From JARIHD01 sp041743655 (GTDB lineage Bacteria; Patescibacteriota; Saccharimonadia; Saccharimonadales; UBA4665), in the NCBI GenBank assembly GCA_041743655.1, contig JBGTMJ010000020.1, forward strand, positions 1 through 20,458: DNA of 20,458 bases, written 5' to 3'. Each line of letters begins with the position of its first letter. Positions within the stretch are counted from its first letter, which is position 1. The translations under genes were made by a program, and so were the position numbers. Below the pieces are notes generated by a model. It was given only the letters and a program-made list of their open reading frames with translations, did no database searches and was not told where the DNA came from. Of the stretch, positions 1-6,926 are shown piece after piece.

Positions 1-555
1 AAAGTCAATGTCAGCACGAATTGTGTGCAACGGTACTGAACCCTGTACTTCTTTTTCGCGGCGTGACATTTCGGCCCCATTAAGTCGTCCTGCTACTTCA
101 ATGCGGATACCTAAAGCACCGGCACGCATAGTAGCTGCAGCTGAAGACTTGATTGCCCGACGGAAGCTCATGCGACGTTCCAACTGATGGGCAATGTTTT
201 CAGCCACCAGTTTAGCGTAAAGTTCAGATTTCTTGATTTCCTCGATGTTTACGCGAGTTTGTACGCCATAAATCTTTTCAATAGTAGCCTTAAGTTCCTG
301 CGCGCCAGTACCACCACGACCAATTACAACGCCAGCTTTAGCAGTAGTAATCGTAACGGTAACGAGGTTCGGCGAACGCTCAATGTCAACTTTGTTAATG
401 GCCGCACGCGAGCCAAGCTTTTCCTGAATCATGCGCCGGACCGCAAGATCATCAGCAAGGAACTTAGCATATTCACGCTTGCCTACGAACCATTTGCTGC
501 GCCAGTCTTTATTGACCTGAAGACGCATACTAATTGGATTTACTTTTTGACCCAT
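1..555 (-). CDS. rpsC: 30S ribosomal protein S3, N-terminal 185 residues (runs off the left edge)
   Basis: Small-subunit ribosomal protein that helps form the mRNA entry channel and binds 16S rRNA. Reading the minus strand from ATG at 555 gives MGQKVNPISMRLQVNKDWRS, a typical S3 start. A type II KH domain follows, with the GRGG loop (GVVIGRGGTGAQELK) around residues 80-95, and the conserved C-domain segment LGIRIEVAGRLNGAEMSRRE lies near residues 147-166. The frame is open to base 1, so the C-terminus is outside the window. An AAGGAG Shine-Dalgarno sits about 9 bases before ATG, inside the end of rplV; only one base separates the two genes, so they are co-transcribed and probably coupled. Identity is certain from the motifs and from its place after rplV. 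Confidence 0.97.
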   Translation of the reverse strand, partial: MGQKVNPISMRLQVNKDWRSKWFVGKREYAKFLADDLAVRRMIQEKLGSRAAINKVDIERSPNLVTVTITTAKAGVVIGRGGTGAQELKATIEKIYGVQTRVNIEEIKKSELYAKLVAENIAHQLERRMSFRRAIKSSAAATMRAGALGIRIEVAGRLNGAEMSRREKEVQGSVPLHTIRADIDF

Positions 556-556
556 A

Positions 557-937
557 TTATTTGTTCTCCTTTGTAGTAGCTTTTGCCGGCTTTTTAGCTA
601 CCCGCGTCTCACCATCTACAACGACACGAATATGAGAAGTACGGCGCTGGAAGGGTAGTGCACGGCCGTGTGAGGCTGGGCGGAAACGTTTTAGACGCGG
701 GCCGGGAGATACACTTATCTCAAGAATGTTCAGTGTGTCAGGTTTAAGATTGTGGTCGTGTTCAGCATTAGCTGCCGCACTCTTCACAGCTTTTTTAACT
801 GCCAGGGCGGCCCGACGTGGGGTGTGGTCAAGAATAATAACGGCGTCAGCTACAGTACGGCCACGTACTAAGGCAGCCACCACGCCAACCTTACGTGGGC
901 TGATACTTACTCCTCTTGCGATTGCTTTAACTGCCAT
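557..937 (-). CDS. rplV: 50S ribosomal protein L22
   Basis: Large-subunit protein whose extended hairpin lines the peptide exit tunnel. The 126 residues show the family core: SPRKVGVVAALVRGRTVADA near residues 13-32, KKAVKSAAANAEHDHNL around 48-64, and the tunnel hairpin with GPRLKRFRPASHGRA near 79-93. A Lys/Ala-rich tail (KKPAKATTKENK) extends the C-terminus slightly past the usual 110 residues. The start at 937 has AAGG about 9 bases upstream. It lies 10 bases after rpsS and 1 base before rpsC in the classical S10 operon order. Confidence 0.97.
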   Translation of the reverse strand: MAVKAIARGVSISPRKVGVVAALVRGRTVADAVIILDHTPRRAALAVKKAVKSAAANAEHDHNLKPDTLNILEISVSPGPRLKRFRPASHGRALPFQRRTSHIRVVVDGETRVAKKPAKATTKENK

Positions 938-947
938 AATATATACC

Positions 948-1223
948 TTAAGCCTTAGCTTTCGCTAACTTACCGCCGTGCGAGCGGAACTTACGTGTTG
1001 GTGAGAACTCGCCCAATTTGTGACCCACCATATTTTCGGTAACGAATACCGGTACGTGTACCTTGCCATTGTGCACTGCAAATGTGCGGCCGACAAACTC
1101 AGGAGCAATAGCGCTTGCACGAGCCCAGGTCTTGATAATAGTACGGTCTTCATTACCCAGTGCAGCAGCTTTCTTAGCAAGCTTAGGGTCAATAAACGGT
1201 CCTTTTTTCAGTGAACGACTCAT
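948..1223 (-). CDS. rpsS: 30S ribosomal protein S19
   Basis: Protein of the 30S head that contacts tRNA and S13. The 91 residues carry MSRSLKKGPFID at the start and the signature VTENMVGHKLGEFSPTRKFR near residues 61-80, followed by HGGKLAKAKA. Length matches the family. A Shine-Dalgarno AGAGG/GAGGT lies just ahead of ATG 1223. It sits 10 bases after rplB in the same minus-strand operon. Confidence 0.97.
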   Translation of the reverse strand: MSRSLKKGPFIDPKLAKKAAALGNEDRTIIKTWARASAIAPEFVGRTFAVHNGKVHVPVFVTENMVGHKLGEFSPTRKFRSHGGKLAKAKA

Positions 1224-1233
1224 GGATTACCTC

Positions 1234-2070
1234 TTATCTCCTCTTGGCCGCATGACGGCTCCTTACAATAAACTGACTAGTGGCCTTGCGGCGGCGGGTC
1301 TTGTAACCTAAAGTCTTTTGGCCCCAAGGGGTACGAGGAGCCTTCCCCATACCATGACGACCACCATCACCACCACCGTGTGGATGGTCAACAGCGTTCA
1401 TCACAACGCCACGTACCGTTGGACGGATACCTTTGTGGCGGTTCCGGCCAGCCTTCCCAACCTTAATGTTCTGATGCTGCTCATTGCCAACTACGCCAAT
1501 GCTCGCAGCACATTCTAGGCTAATCAAACGTACCTCACCAGATGGCAACCGGACCTGGGCATAGCTAGTTTCCTTAGCCATAAGCTGTGCACTATTGCCA
1601 GCTGAACGGGCAATCTGTGCACCACGGCCTGGCAATAGCTCTATGGCATGGATCGTACTACCTACAGGGATGTTCTTAAGGGGCAGGCGGTTACCATTCT
1701 CGACAGGGGCTTCTTCGCCACTGGTAATTGTCTGGCCGACCTTCATCCCGTTAACTGCAAGGATGTAGTGGTATTCGTTAGCTGTGTCTTTAACACGGGC
1801 AATACGTGCGGAACGATTAGGGTCATATTCAATATGCTCAACCGTTGCGCTTAAGCCCGCTCCAAAATTAAAATTAACCAGGCGGTAGAATCGGCGGGCA
1901 CCGCCCCCTTTGTGACGTGTTGTAATGCGACCCTGATTATTGCGGCCAGTGCTACGCCGTTTTGTAGTCAGCAAGGAACGTATTGGTTTTTTGGTCGTGA
2001 TATCACTCTTATCTTGTGTAGTCATACCGCGACGGGCAGGAGTGGTAGGGTTATATGCATGTATAGCCAT
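1234..2070 (-). CDS. rplB: 50S ribosomal protein L2
   Basis: Primary 23S rRNA binding protein needed for subunit association and peptidyl transferase activity. The 278 residues cover both domains: the OB-like RNA-binding part (GRNNQGRITTRHKGGGARR near 42-60) and the SH3-like part. The functionally key segment MNAVDHPHGGGDGG places His at residue 229, equivalent to E. coli His229. The ending is basic (TRRRKATSQFIVRSRHAAKRR region). Its ATG overlaps the stop codon of rplW by one base (TAATG) and no strong Shine-Dalgarno is seen, so translational coupling is likely. Confidence 0.98.
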   Translation of the reverse strand: MAIHAYNPTTPARRGMTTQDKSDITTKKPIRSLLTTKRRSTGRNNQGRITTRHKGGGARRFYRLVNFNFGAGLSATVEHIEYDPNRSARIARVKDTANEYHYILAVNGMKVGQTITSGEEAPVENGNRLPLKNIPVGSTIHAIELLPGRGAQIARSAGNSAQLMAKETSYAQVRLPSGEVRLISLECAASIGVVGNEQHQNIKVGKAGRNRHKGIRPTVRGVVMNAVDHPHGGGDGGRHGMGKAPRTPWGQKTLGYKTRRRKATSQFIVRSRHAAKRR

Positions 2071-2426
2071 TACTTTTTCTCGTGGTCTTTCTTGGCAGCT
2101 TTTTTGTCCTGCTTGGACGACGTGTCTTCAGCTTCAGCAAAGAAGGGTAACTTGTCACCTTCTTTGAGCACCACGTAAGCCTTCTTAATGTCAGAACGTC
2201 TACCTAATGTAGGGCGGCTACCCTTACGAACAGTGCGCTTGGGTTTACCTTTAACGTTCACAACATTGACTGTTTCGACAGTCACACCAAATTGAGCTGC
2301 TACGGCTTTGGCAATAGTGTGCTTATTCGCACTATGAGGTACATCAATGGCATAGCTGCGGCGAGTTTCGCTGAGCATGTATGTCTTCTCGCTGACACGA
2401 GGCTTCAGAACCATAAGTTTGTCCAT
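2070..2426 (-). CDS. rplW: 50S ribosomal protein L23
   Basis: Protein at the peptide exit that docks trigger factor and SRP. The 118 residues contain LKPRVSEKTYMLSE near 7-20 and the conserved strand-loop VNVVNVKGKPKRTVRKGSRPTLGRRSDIKKAYVVLKEGDK, which marks L23. A charged Lys-rich tail of about 20 residues (after DKLPFF) is longer than usual. It starts from ATG 2426 with GGAGG about 10 bases upstream, and it overlaps both the stop of rplD and the start of rplB by one base. Confidence 0.96.
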   Translation of the reverse strand: MDKLMVLKPRVSEKTYMLSETRRSYAIDVPHSANKHTIAKAVAAQFGVTVETVNVVNVKGKPKRTVRKGSRPTLGRRSDIKKAYVVLKEGDKLPFFAEAEDTSSKQDKKAAKKDHEKK

Positions 2427-3073
2427 TACTTCTTACCTCCAAGCCAGTCTTTGATTGCTTCCAAGGCTTTCTCGGTGATTACCAAGTTGTCACTGTTCAA
2501 CACATCATAAACGTTCAGATAGTTAGCCTGGATAGCCTTCACGTTAGCCAAGTTGCCAGTGGCACGCTCAGTGCTGGCGTCTTTTTGGTCAAGCACCAGC
2601 AAGGTTGAGCCTTTGACTTGTATTTTACTAAGTAATTTAACTGTTTCAGCAACCTTGCTGTCTTTATTGACAAACGCCTCAATTATTTTAATGCGGCCTT
2701 CTGCAGCAGCGATACTAAGCGCCTGGCGGGTAGCCTGGCGCTTTGCGGCAACGGGTATCTTTTTGGTGTAGTTCTCGTCTCCGGTTGGGCCAAATGCAAT
2801 ACCACCACCACGCCAGATCGGGTTGCGGCTAGAACCAAAACGTGCCCGGCCAGTACCCTTTTGTTTCCAAGGTTTACGGCCCCCACCACTAACAAGACCG
2901 CGAGTTTTGGTTTTTGCCAAGTTTTCGCGGCCGTTAGCGAGGTATGCAGTGTAAGCCATCTTGAGAAGTTCGTGATTCTCCGGCATAACAGCAAAGATGG
3001 CAGCATTCAGCTTAGTAGCAGTAGCTGACTTTGTACCGTTCTTTGAATAGGTTAGTGCTGTTACAGTGGCCAT
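2426..3073 (-). CDS. rplD: 50S ribosomal protein L4
   Basis: Protein of the exit tunnel constriction; in E. coli it also autoregulates the S10 operon through the leader RNA and RNase E. The 215 residues show the tunnel loop consensus GTGRARFGSSRNPIWRGGGI near residues 73-92 (family form GTGRARxGSxRxPxWRGGG), followed by FGPTGDENYTKKIPVAAKRQ. The C-terminal domain has LLVLDQKDASTERATGNLANV. The start at 3073 has a GGAAGG-type Shine-Dalgarno about 11 bases upstream, and it begins 5 bases after rplC. Whether L4 regulates this operon is unknown, but a long rplC leader exists (see 3688-3843). Confidence 0.97.
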   Translation of the reverse strand: MATVTALTYSKNGTKSATATKLNAAIFAVMPENHELLKMAYTAYLANGRENLAKTKTRGLVSGGGRKPWKQKGTGRARFGSSRNPIWRGGGIAFGPTGDENYTKKIPVAAKRQATRQALSIAAAEGRIKIIEAFVNKDSKVAETVKLLSKIQVKGSTLLVLDQKDASTERATGNLANVKAIQANYLNVYDVLNSDNLVITEKALEAIKDWLGGKK

Positions 3074-3078
3074 GCTAT

Positions 3079-3687
3079 TTAGCCTTCCTTAATAACTACG
3101 ATGCCCTTGCGCGGGCCAGGCACAGCACCTGTTACACCTATAATGTTATGCTCTAAGTCAATCAAGGCGACTTTAAGGTTCTTAACAGTTGCCTGCTCGT
3201 GGCCCATTTGTCCTGCCATCTTCTTGCCCTTAAAGATCTTCTGTGGATACATAGAACCAATAGAACCAGGACGGCGGTATGAGCGACCACCATGAGTCTT
3301 ACGCCCGCGGTGGAAGTTGTGGCGCTTAATAGTACCAGCCCAACCCTTACCTTTACTGATACCGGTAACATCAATCGTGTCACCAACTGAAAAGACCTCA
3401 GGTTTTAGCGTTTCGCCTACCTTGAGGTCTTCGGTTATCTCTTCAACACGTACTTCGCGGATAATCTTTGGGGTAATGTTAGATGGTTTAAAGTGTCCCA
3501 CCTGAGCCTTGGCAACGTTCTTGCCTTCCTCAAAGCCGATTTGGACTGCTTGATAGCCATCTGCATCCGTAGTTTTAAGTTGTGTAATCACGCAAGGACC
3601 AGCGGAAAGCAGGGTCACAGCCTGTACAACACCATTCTCTGCGATGGTGCTTGTCATGCCGACTTTTCGGGTAATTAATGCTTTCAT
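3079..3687 (-). CDS. rplC: 50S ribosomal protein L3
   Basis: Early assembly protein of the 50S subunit close to the peptidyl transferase centre. From ATG 3687 the protein is 202 residues and starts MKALITRKVGMTSTIAENG. The family core ISKGKGWAGTIKRHNFHRGR is followed by KTHGGRSYRRPGSIGSMYPQ and KGKKMAGQMGHEQATVKNL, with AVPGPRKGIVVIKEG at the end. A longer frame exists from TTG 3702, but that stretch contains the GGAGAA Shine-Dalgarno, so ATG 3687 is preferred. Here rplC, not rpsJ, is the first gene of the ribosomal block; it has its own promoter at 3850-3878. Confidence 0.97.
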   Translation of the reverse strand: MKALITRKVGMTSTIAENGVVQAVTLLSAGPCVITQLKTTDADGYQAVQIGFEEGKNVAKAQVGHFKPSNITPKIIREVRVEEITEDLKVGETLKPEVFSVGDTIDVTGISKGKGWAGTIKRHNFHRGRKTHGGRSYRRPGSIGSMYPQKIFKGKKMAGQMGHEQATVKNLKVALIDLEHNIIGVTGAVPGPRKGIVVIKEG

Positions 3688-3843
3688 AGTTTCTCCGTAC
3701 AAGCACCTGGCTAGCTTGTATCATTCTTGATCCTGATGCCACCGGTTCTTACTGGGTTTATATAAAAACGCTCGGCTCCGGGCGGTTTCACCTCTGTTTC
3801 AATGCGACCTTCCCAAATTGCCAAGTACAGGATTTTTCTATAC
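3688..3843 (-). promoter_or_regulatory. Long 5' leader of the rplC operon with hairpins
   Basis: If transcription starts about 7 bases after the -10 box, the rplC mRNA has a leader of about 155 bases. It ends with a hairpin, TACAAGC/GCTTGTA (3698-3704 with 3714-3720, 9-base loop), that touches the GGAG Shine-Dalgarno at 3691-3696. Further upstream a short GC-rich stem is followed by TTTTT on the minus strand (about 3766-3786), which looks like a weak terminator. Such leaders often carry ribosomal-protein autoregulation; that role is inferred, not shown. Confidence 0.45.
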
Positions 3844-3949
3844 CAAATCATCTTACAGGAAAACGTAACTCCTGTCAATGTGTTGTATATTCCACACTCT
3901 ACAACACGTCCCCTCGGTTCTACTAAAGCTCAAAGCGTATAGAAAAATC
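3831..3949. repeat. Nested inverted repeats around the rplC promoter
   Basis: A perfect 13-base inverted repeat, GATTTTTCTATAC at 3831-3843 and GTATAGAAAAATC at 3937-3949, brackets the region. Inside it lies a second perfect 8-base repeat, GTGTTGTA at 3880-3887 and TACAACAC at 3900-3907, right next to the -35 box. The outer left arm falls on the predicted transcription start and the right arm touches the stop codon of the small membrane gene. This may be an operator pair, a terminator-like fold or the remains of a small mobile element. Confidence 0.6.
3850..3878 (-). promoter_or_regulatory. Promoter of the rplC ribosomal operon
   Basis: On the minus strand, TTGACA (3873-3878) and TAAGAT (3850-3855) are 17 bases apart, a near-consensus sigma70-type promoter. 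It lies ahead of the rplC leader and directly beside the 3880-3907 inverted repeat. Confidence 0.7.
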
Positions 3950-4242
3950 TAGAAGCTTACATAAAGACCGTACGGGGCGAAATAGCCAAAGAGCATAGCA
4001 ACCAATAAGATTGCGTATTCAATTTTGCGATCTATCTGGAAATGTTCATGGAGCGTAAATACAAGGCCAATAATTAGCCCGATCGGGACAGGAATACCAA
4101 TATCACTACCGTTGCTGATCTTTATCCAAACCGACCCTACTAACAAGTAAAGGGCCATTTTCATTAGGTATACGCCATCAAAATTGGCGTCATACGCCTT
4201 TGCTCGGCTTTTGCTCGGCTTTGTTTGTTTTGCCCGTACCAT
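3949..4242 (-). CDS. Small membrane protein of unknown function, 97 residues
   Basis: I do not recognise a named family. From ATG 4242 the protein has a basic N-terminus (MVRAKQTKPSKSRAKAYDAN), then hydrophobic segments around residues 24-42 (VYLMKMALYLLVGSVWIKI), 47-64 (IGIPVPIGLIIGLVFTLH) and 74-92 (EYAILLVAMLFGYFAPYGL), so two or three membrane passes. A polar HEHFQIDRK stretch lies between the last two. The frame is open up to 4410, but the extra part is the antisense of the ilv leader and covers this gene's promoter. No Shine-Dalgarno is present; a TTTAAT -10 box sits 7 bases before ATG, so a leaderless mRNA is likely. It is upstream of rplC on the same strand, 246 bases after its stop codon and separated by a promoter. 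Confidence 0.75.
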   Translation of the reverse strand: MVRAKQTKPSKSRAKAYDANFDGVYLMKMALYLLVGSVWIKISNGSDIGIPVPIGLIIGLVFTLHEHFQIDRKIEYAILLVAMLFGYFAPYGLYVSF

Positions 4243-4249
4243 TACTTGT

Positions 4250-4278
4250 ATTAAAACGCAGTTATACATAAAAAGCAA
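4250..4278 (-). promoter_or_regulatory. Promoter of the small membrane gene, leaderless type
   Basis: Minus strand TTGCTT (4273-4278), 17-base spacer, TTTAAT (4250-4255), then exactly 7 bases to ATG at 4242. Transcription would start at or next to the start codon. A second -10-like TATAAT lies at 4288-4293. Confidence 0.5.
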
Positions 4279-4301
4279 AGGGCGAACATTATAGATATAG
4301 C

Positions 4302-4329
4302 TTGACTGCCGCCTAAATCTGAGTACACT
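4302..4329 (+). promoter_or_regulatory. Promoter of the ilv leader/operon
   Basis: TTGACT (4302-4307), 16-base spacer, TACACT (4324-4329). Predicted start near 4336, only about 9 bases before the leader-peptide ATG. It is back to back with the promoter of the small membrane gene. Confidence 0.6.
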
Positions 4330-4344
4330 AGCAAAAATAAGACT

Positions 4345-4428
4345 ATGAGTACGTTCCAGAGCAACATCATTGTGGTTATCGTCAACCTCGCCAGAGGCTG
4401 TGTTGCTCATTCCATGGTTCGCTCATAA
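4345..4428 (+). CDS. Putative Ile/Val leader peptide of the ilv operon, 27 residues
   Basis: A short frame from ATG 4345 to TAA 4428 encodes a 27-residue peptide with the run NIIVVIVNL at residues 7-15. Six consecutive codons (ATC ATT GTG GTT ATC GTC, 4366-4383) specify Ile or Val, the end products of the pathway encoded just downstream. This matches the design of branched-chain leader peptides such as E. coli ilvL and ivbL, though the sequence itself is unrelated. The peptide lies between a promoter (4302-4329) and an intrinsic terminator (4417-4471), 68 bases ahead of ridA. No Shine-Dalgarno is evident and the 5' leader would be very short. The peptide would act in cis by ribosome pausing when charged Ile- or Val-tRNA is scarce. 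Function is inferred from position and composition. Confidence 0.75.
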   Translation: MSTFQSNIIVVIVNLARGCVAHSMVRS

Positions 4429-4440
4429 AATCCTTGCAAC
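4359..4440 (+). promoter_or_regulatory. Alternative stems of the ilv attenuator
   Basis: GAGCAAC (4359-4365) pairs perfectly with GTTGCTC (4402-4408), and the first Ile codon begins right after the first arm. A ribosome stalled on the Ile/Val codons would cover arm 1 and free arm 2. Arm 2 can then pair with GCAAC (4436-4440), or with GAGCGAAC (4459-4466) with one bulged base. Both pairings conflict with the terminator stem 4417-4424/4459-4466. Confidence 0.55.
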
Positions 4441-4471
4441 CCAGCCCATCACCATAACGAGCGAACTTTTT
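4417..4471 (+). terminator. Intrinsic terminator in the ilv leader (attenuator)
   Basis: GTTCGCTC (4417-4424) and GAGCGAAC (4459-4466) form a perfect 8-bp stem, closed outward by a G-U pair and followed at once by TTTTT (4467-4471). The loop is long (34 bases). The first arm lies in the last codons of the leader peptide. It ends 25 bases before ridA, so it would stop transcription before the structural genes. Confidence 0.6.
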
Positions 4472-4496
4472 ATGGAAAGTTAAGCGGGGAAAAACG

Positions 4497-4892
4497 ATGG
4501 GTAACGTACAAAAGGGTTCTCAATCTAAGCCAGTGTTTGGACCATATAGCCCTATACGTAAAGCGGGCAATTTTTATTTCGTCTCCGGGCAAGTTGGTGT
4601 TAACCCTGCCACAAAAACGGCATCTAGAGGGGTAGCCGAACAAACCCAACAAGCTCTTACTAACCTAGGAAATGTACTAAAAAGCGCTGGGCTAGGATTT
4701 GACGACGTCGTGAAAATAACTATTTTCATTACAGACATGTCTTGCTTCGGCGTCGTAAATGATGTCTATGTAGGCTACTTTAGTGAGCCGCGGCCTGCCC
4801 GCAGTACCATTGCGGTGGCAGAGCTACCTAGAGTTGCAGGCGATACCCCTGTAAAGATAGAAATCGACGCAATTGCGATTAAAGAGCCGTGA
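4497..4892 (+). CDS. ridA: RidA-family enamine/imine deaminase
   Basis: RidA (YjgF/YER057c/UK114) proteins hydrolyse reactive enamine/imine intermediates, such as those released by PLP enzymes like threonine dehydratase, and protect other PLP enzymes. The 131-residue protein has the family N-region FGPYSPIRKAGNFYFVSGQV (14-33) and the C-terminal signature RPARSTIAVAELPR (99-112) with the substrate carboxylate-binding Arg at 102, then VKIEIDAIA with the usual Glu at 122. A GGGGA Shine-Dalgarno precedes ATG 4497. It overlaps ilvB (TGATG), and ilvA, its classic metabolic partner, is in the same operon, which supports a role in clearing the 2-aminocrotonate/iminobutyrate made by IlvA. Confidence 0.93.
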   Translation: MGNVQKGSQSKPVFGPYSPIRKAGNFYFVSGQVGVNPATKTASRGVAEQTQQALTNLGNVLKSAGLGFDDVVKITIFITDMSCFGVVNDVYVGYFSEPRPARSTIAVAELPRVAGDTPVKIEIDAIAIKEP

Positions 4893-6661
4893 TGGTTGAT
4901 ACACATAAAATTACGTCTAAAGAACCACCTGCACCGCCGATGGACGGCGCGACTGCAATCATTAGAACCCTTGAAAAGCATGGTGTAGAGTATATTTTTG
5001 GGTACTCTGGCGGTGCAGCAATTCCTATTTTCGATGCCCTAGTCACATCGAAAACAAAAATCAAACTCATCCTAACAAGGCATGAGCAAGGCGCAGCCCA
5101 CATTGCCGATGGCTATGCCAGAGCTAGTGGCAAACCTGGTGTTGTGTTAGTAACTAGTGGCCCAGGTGCTGGAAATATTGTAACCGGCCTCATGACAGCC
5201 CACATGGATAGTGTGCCCCTCATAGCAATATCAGGCCAACAAGTAACCAAAATGCTTGGCTACGATGCCTTTCAGGAAGCTGATATTTTTGACATCACTA
5301 TGCCCATAGTCAAGCATAATTATCTAGTCAGAGAAACCAACGACTTACCCCGTGTTATTGACGAGGCGTTCCACATAGCTAGTACTGGCCGGCCAGGCCC
5401 CGTACTCATTGACGTTCCTAAAGATATAAGTTCTGGCGTCTTCAATGCCTCACTAAACCAAGATATGGATTTGCCGGCATACAATTGGCGGTACGACATC
5501 GACACTAAAAAAATTAAACAGATCATGGAAGTCTGGAAGCAAGCTAAGCGCCCCGTCATTCTTGCGGGCCACGGCGTGATTATCGCCAAGGCCACCCATC
5601 AGCTGAGCGAGCTTGCCGAGCTAATGAACACCCCAGTGGCGACAACCTTGCTGGGTAAAGGGGCATTCCCGGAAACACATAAACTGGCACTGGGTATGCT
5701 CGGGATGCACGGCACTGGGTATGCAAATAAGGCCATAGTGGAATGCGACTTCCTACTCAACATTGGCTCACGTTTTGATGATCGCATCATTGGCAAAGCT
5801 TCGGAATTCTGTAACAACGCCTATATAGCACATATAGATATTGACATGGCCGAACTAGGTAAAATGATTAAACTCGATGTAGCTGTTCGTGCTGATGCCA
5901 AAGATGCTTTGGATGCTTTGCGCGTAGTCGTCCGGGAACCACATCCACACTCAGCAACGTCTGCTTCATGGAACAGGCACCTGGATATGTATCGTCGCCA
6001 GTATAAGTTGTCTTACGATAATAGCCAGGGCATGACCATGCAGTATGTCATCGACACACTCTATGAGCTTACCCGGGGCCAGGCAATAGTGACCACAGAC
6101 GTAGGACAACACCAAATGTGGGCTGCCCAATTCTACAAAACAAATGAACCACAGATGTGGCTGTCCTCTGGTGGAGCTGGCACGATGGGTTTTGGTTTTC
6201 CTGCCGCTATAGGCGCCCAATTCGCACATCCTGACAAGTTGGTTATAGCTTTGGTTGGTGACGGTGGCTTCCAGATGACGCTCTACGAACTGGCCACGGC
6301 TTGTATCAACAAATTACCCATCAAGGTGATTATCCTCAACAACCACTACCTGGGCATGGTGCGTCAGTGGCAAGAGCTATTTTATGATAACCGCGAAAGT
6401 GGCGTTGATCTCCAAGGCAATCCAGATTTCGTCAAAGTGGCAGAAGCTTATGGCGCCAAAGGTATCCATATCCAGTACGCTAGCGAAGCCAGAGCCAAGC
6501 TGTCTGAAGCACTGACAGTCAACGATCGTCCAGTTGTTGTAAATGTTGAGGTGGCTAAGACGGATAATGTCTTCCCTATGATACCGGCGGGGGCACCGCT
6601 TACGGCCATGATTACCTCCCAGCCTCAAAAACAACTGGCTAAGCCTGCTGGCAGCACGTAA
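4892..6661 (+). CDS. ilvB: Acetolactate synthase (AHAS) large catalytic subunit
   Basis: ThDP enzyme that joins pyruvate with pyruvate or 2-oxobutyrate to give 2-acetolactate or 2-aceto-2-hydroxybutyrate, the first common step of Val/Leu and Ile synthesis. With ATG 4892 it has 589 residues. Visible are the N-terminal Pyr domain with GYSGGAAIPIFDAL (37-50) and the catalytic Glu65 in LTRHEQGAAHIADGYA. The central domain follows, and the C-terminal PP domain has the ThDP/Mg motif GDGGFQMTLYELA (456-468) ending in LNN (482-484). The motif normally reads GYPGG; here Pro is Ser. GTG at 4889 is an alternative start; ATG 4892 forms a TGATG overlap with ridA. ilvN follows after 5 bases. Assigned to AHAS rather than a related ThDP enzyme because of the adjacent ACT subunit. 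Confidence 0.95.
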   Translation: MVDTHKITSKEPPAPPMDGATAIIRTLEKHGVEYIFGYSGGAAIPIFDALVTSKTKIKLILTRHEQGAAHIADGYARASGKPGVVLVTSGPGAGNIVTGLMTAHMDSVPLIAISGQQVTKMLGYDAFQEADIFDITMPIVKHNYLVRETNDLPRVIDEAFHIASTGRPGPVLIDVPKDISSGVFNASLNQDMDLPAYNWRYDIDTKKIKQIMEVWKQAKRPVILAGHGVIIAKATHQLSELAELMNTPVATTLLGKGAFPETHKLALGMLGMHGTGYANKAIVECDFLLNIGSRFDDRIIGKASEFCNNAYIAHIDIDMAELGKMIKLDVAVRADAKDALDALRVVVREPHPHSATSASWNRHLDMYRRQYKLSYDNSQGMTMQYVIDTLYELTRGQAIVTTDVGQHQMWAAQFYKTNEPQMWLSSGGAGTMGFGFPAAIGAQFAHPDKLVIALVGDGGFQMTLYELATACINKLPIKVIILNNHYLGMVRQWQELFYDNRESGVDLQGNPDFVKVAEAYGAKGIHIQYASEARAKLSEALTVNDRPVVVNVEVAKTDNVFPMIPAGAPLTAMITSQPQKQLAKPAGST

Positions 6662-6666
6662 AAACT

Positions 6667-6924
6667 ATGGAACACACCAACTACACTTTTACTTTGGAAG
6701 CGCGAAATGTACCTGGTATGTTAGTACGCATCACCCAAGTGTTCGCACGCCGGGGGTGTAATATTCAATCCCTCAATGTCAGACCGTACACAAACAACCA
6801 GTGGCCTATTATAGATGTTGAAGCATATGACATTATCGATCCGCATCAAATGCAATACCAACTAGAAAAACTTGTAGACGTTAATTACGTCAACGTTCGT
6901 CAACATACTTTACACAAAGGATAA
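6667..6924 (+). CDS. ilvN: Acetolactate synthase small regulatory subunit
   Basis: ACT-domain subunit that activates the catalytic subunit and usually confers feedback inhibition by valine. The 85 residues form essentially one ACT domain: FTLEARNVPGMLVRITQVFA (9-28) with the effector-site turn NVPGML, then RRGCNIQSLNVRPY. It is short, close to E. coli IlvN (96) and without the second domain of IlvH (about 160). It lies 5 bases after ilvB and 2 bases before ilvA, consistent with co-transcription. Valine inhibition is expected from the family but cannot be read from sequence. Confidence 0.93.
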   Translation: MEHTNYTFTLEARNVPGMLVRITQVFARRGCNIQSLNVRPYTNNQWPIIDVEAYDIIDPHQMQYQLEKLVDVNYVNVRQHTLHKG

Positions 6925-6926
6925 AA

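Noticed and set aside
3688..3702. TTG start giving five more residues to L3
   Set aside because: The stretch contains the Shine-Dalgarno GGAGAA for ATG 3687, and MKALITRKVGM is the normal L3 start.
4243..4410. N-terminal extension of the small membrane gene (153-codon frame)
   Set aside because: It is antisense to the ilv leader peptide, covers the gene's own promoter and has no membrane or family features; ATG 4242 fits a leaderless start.
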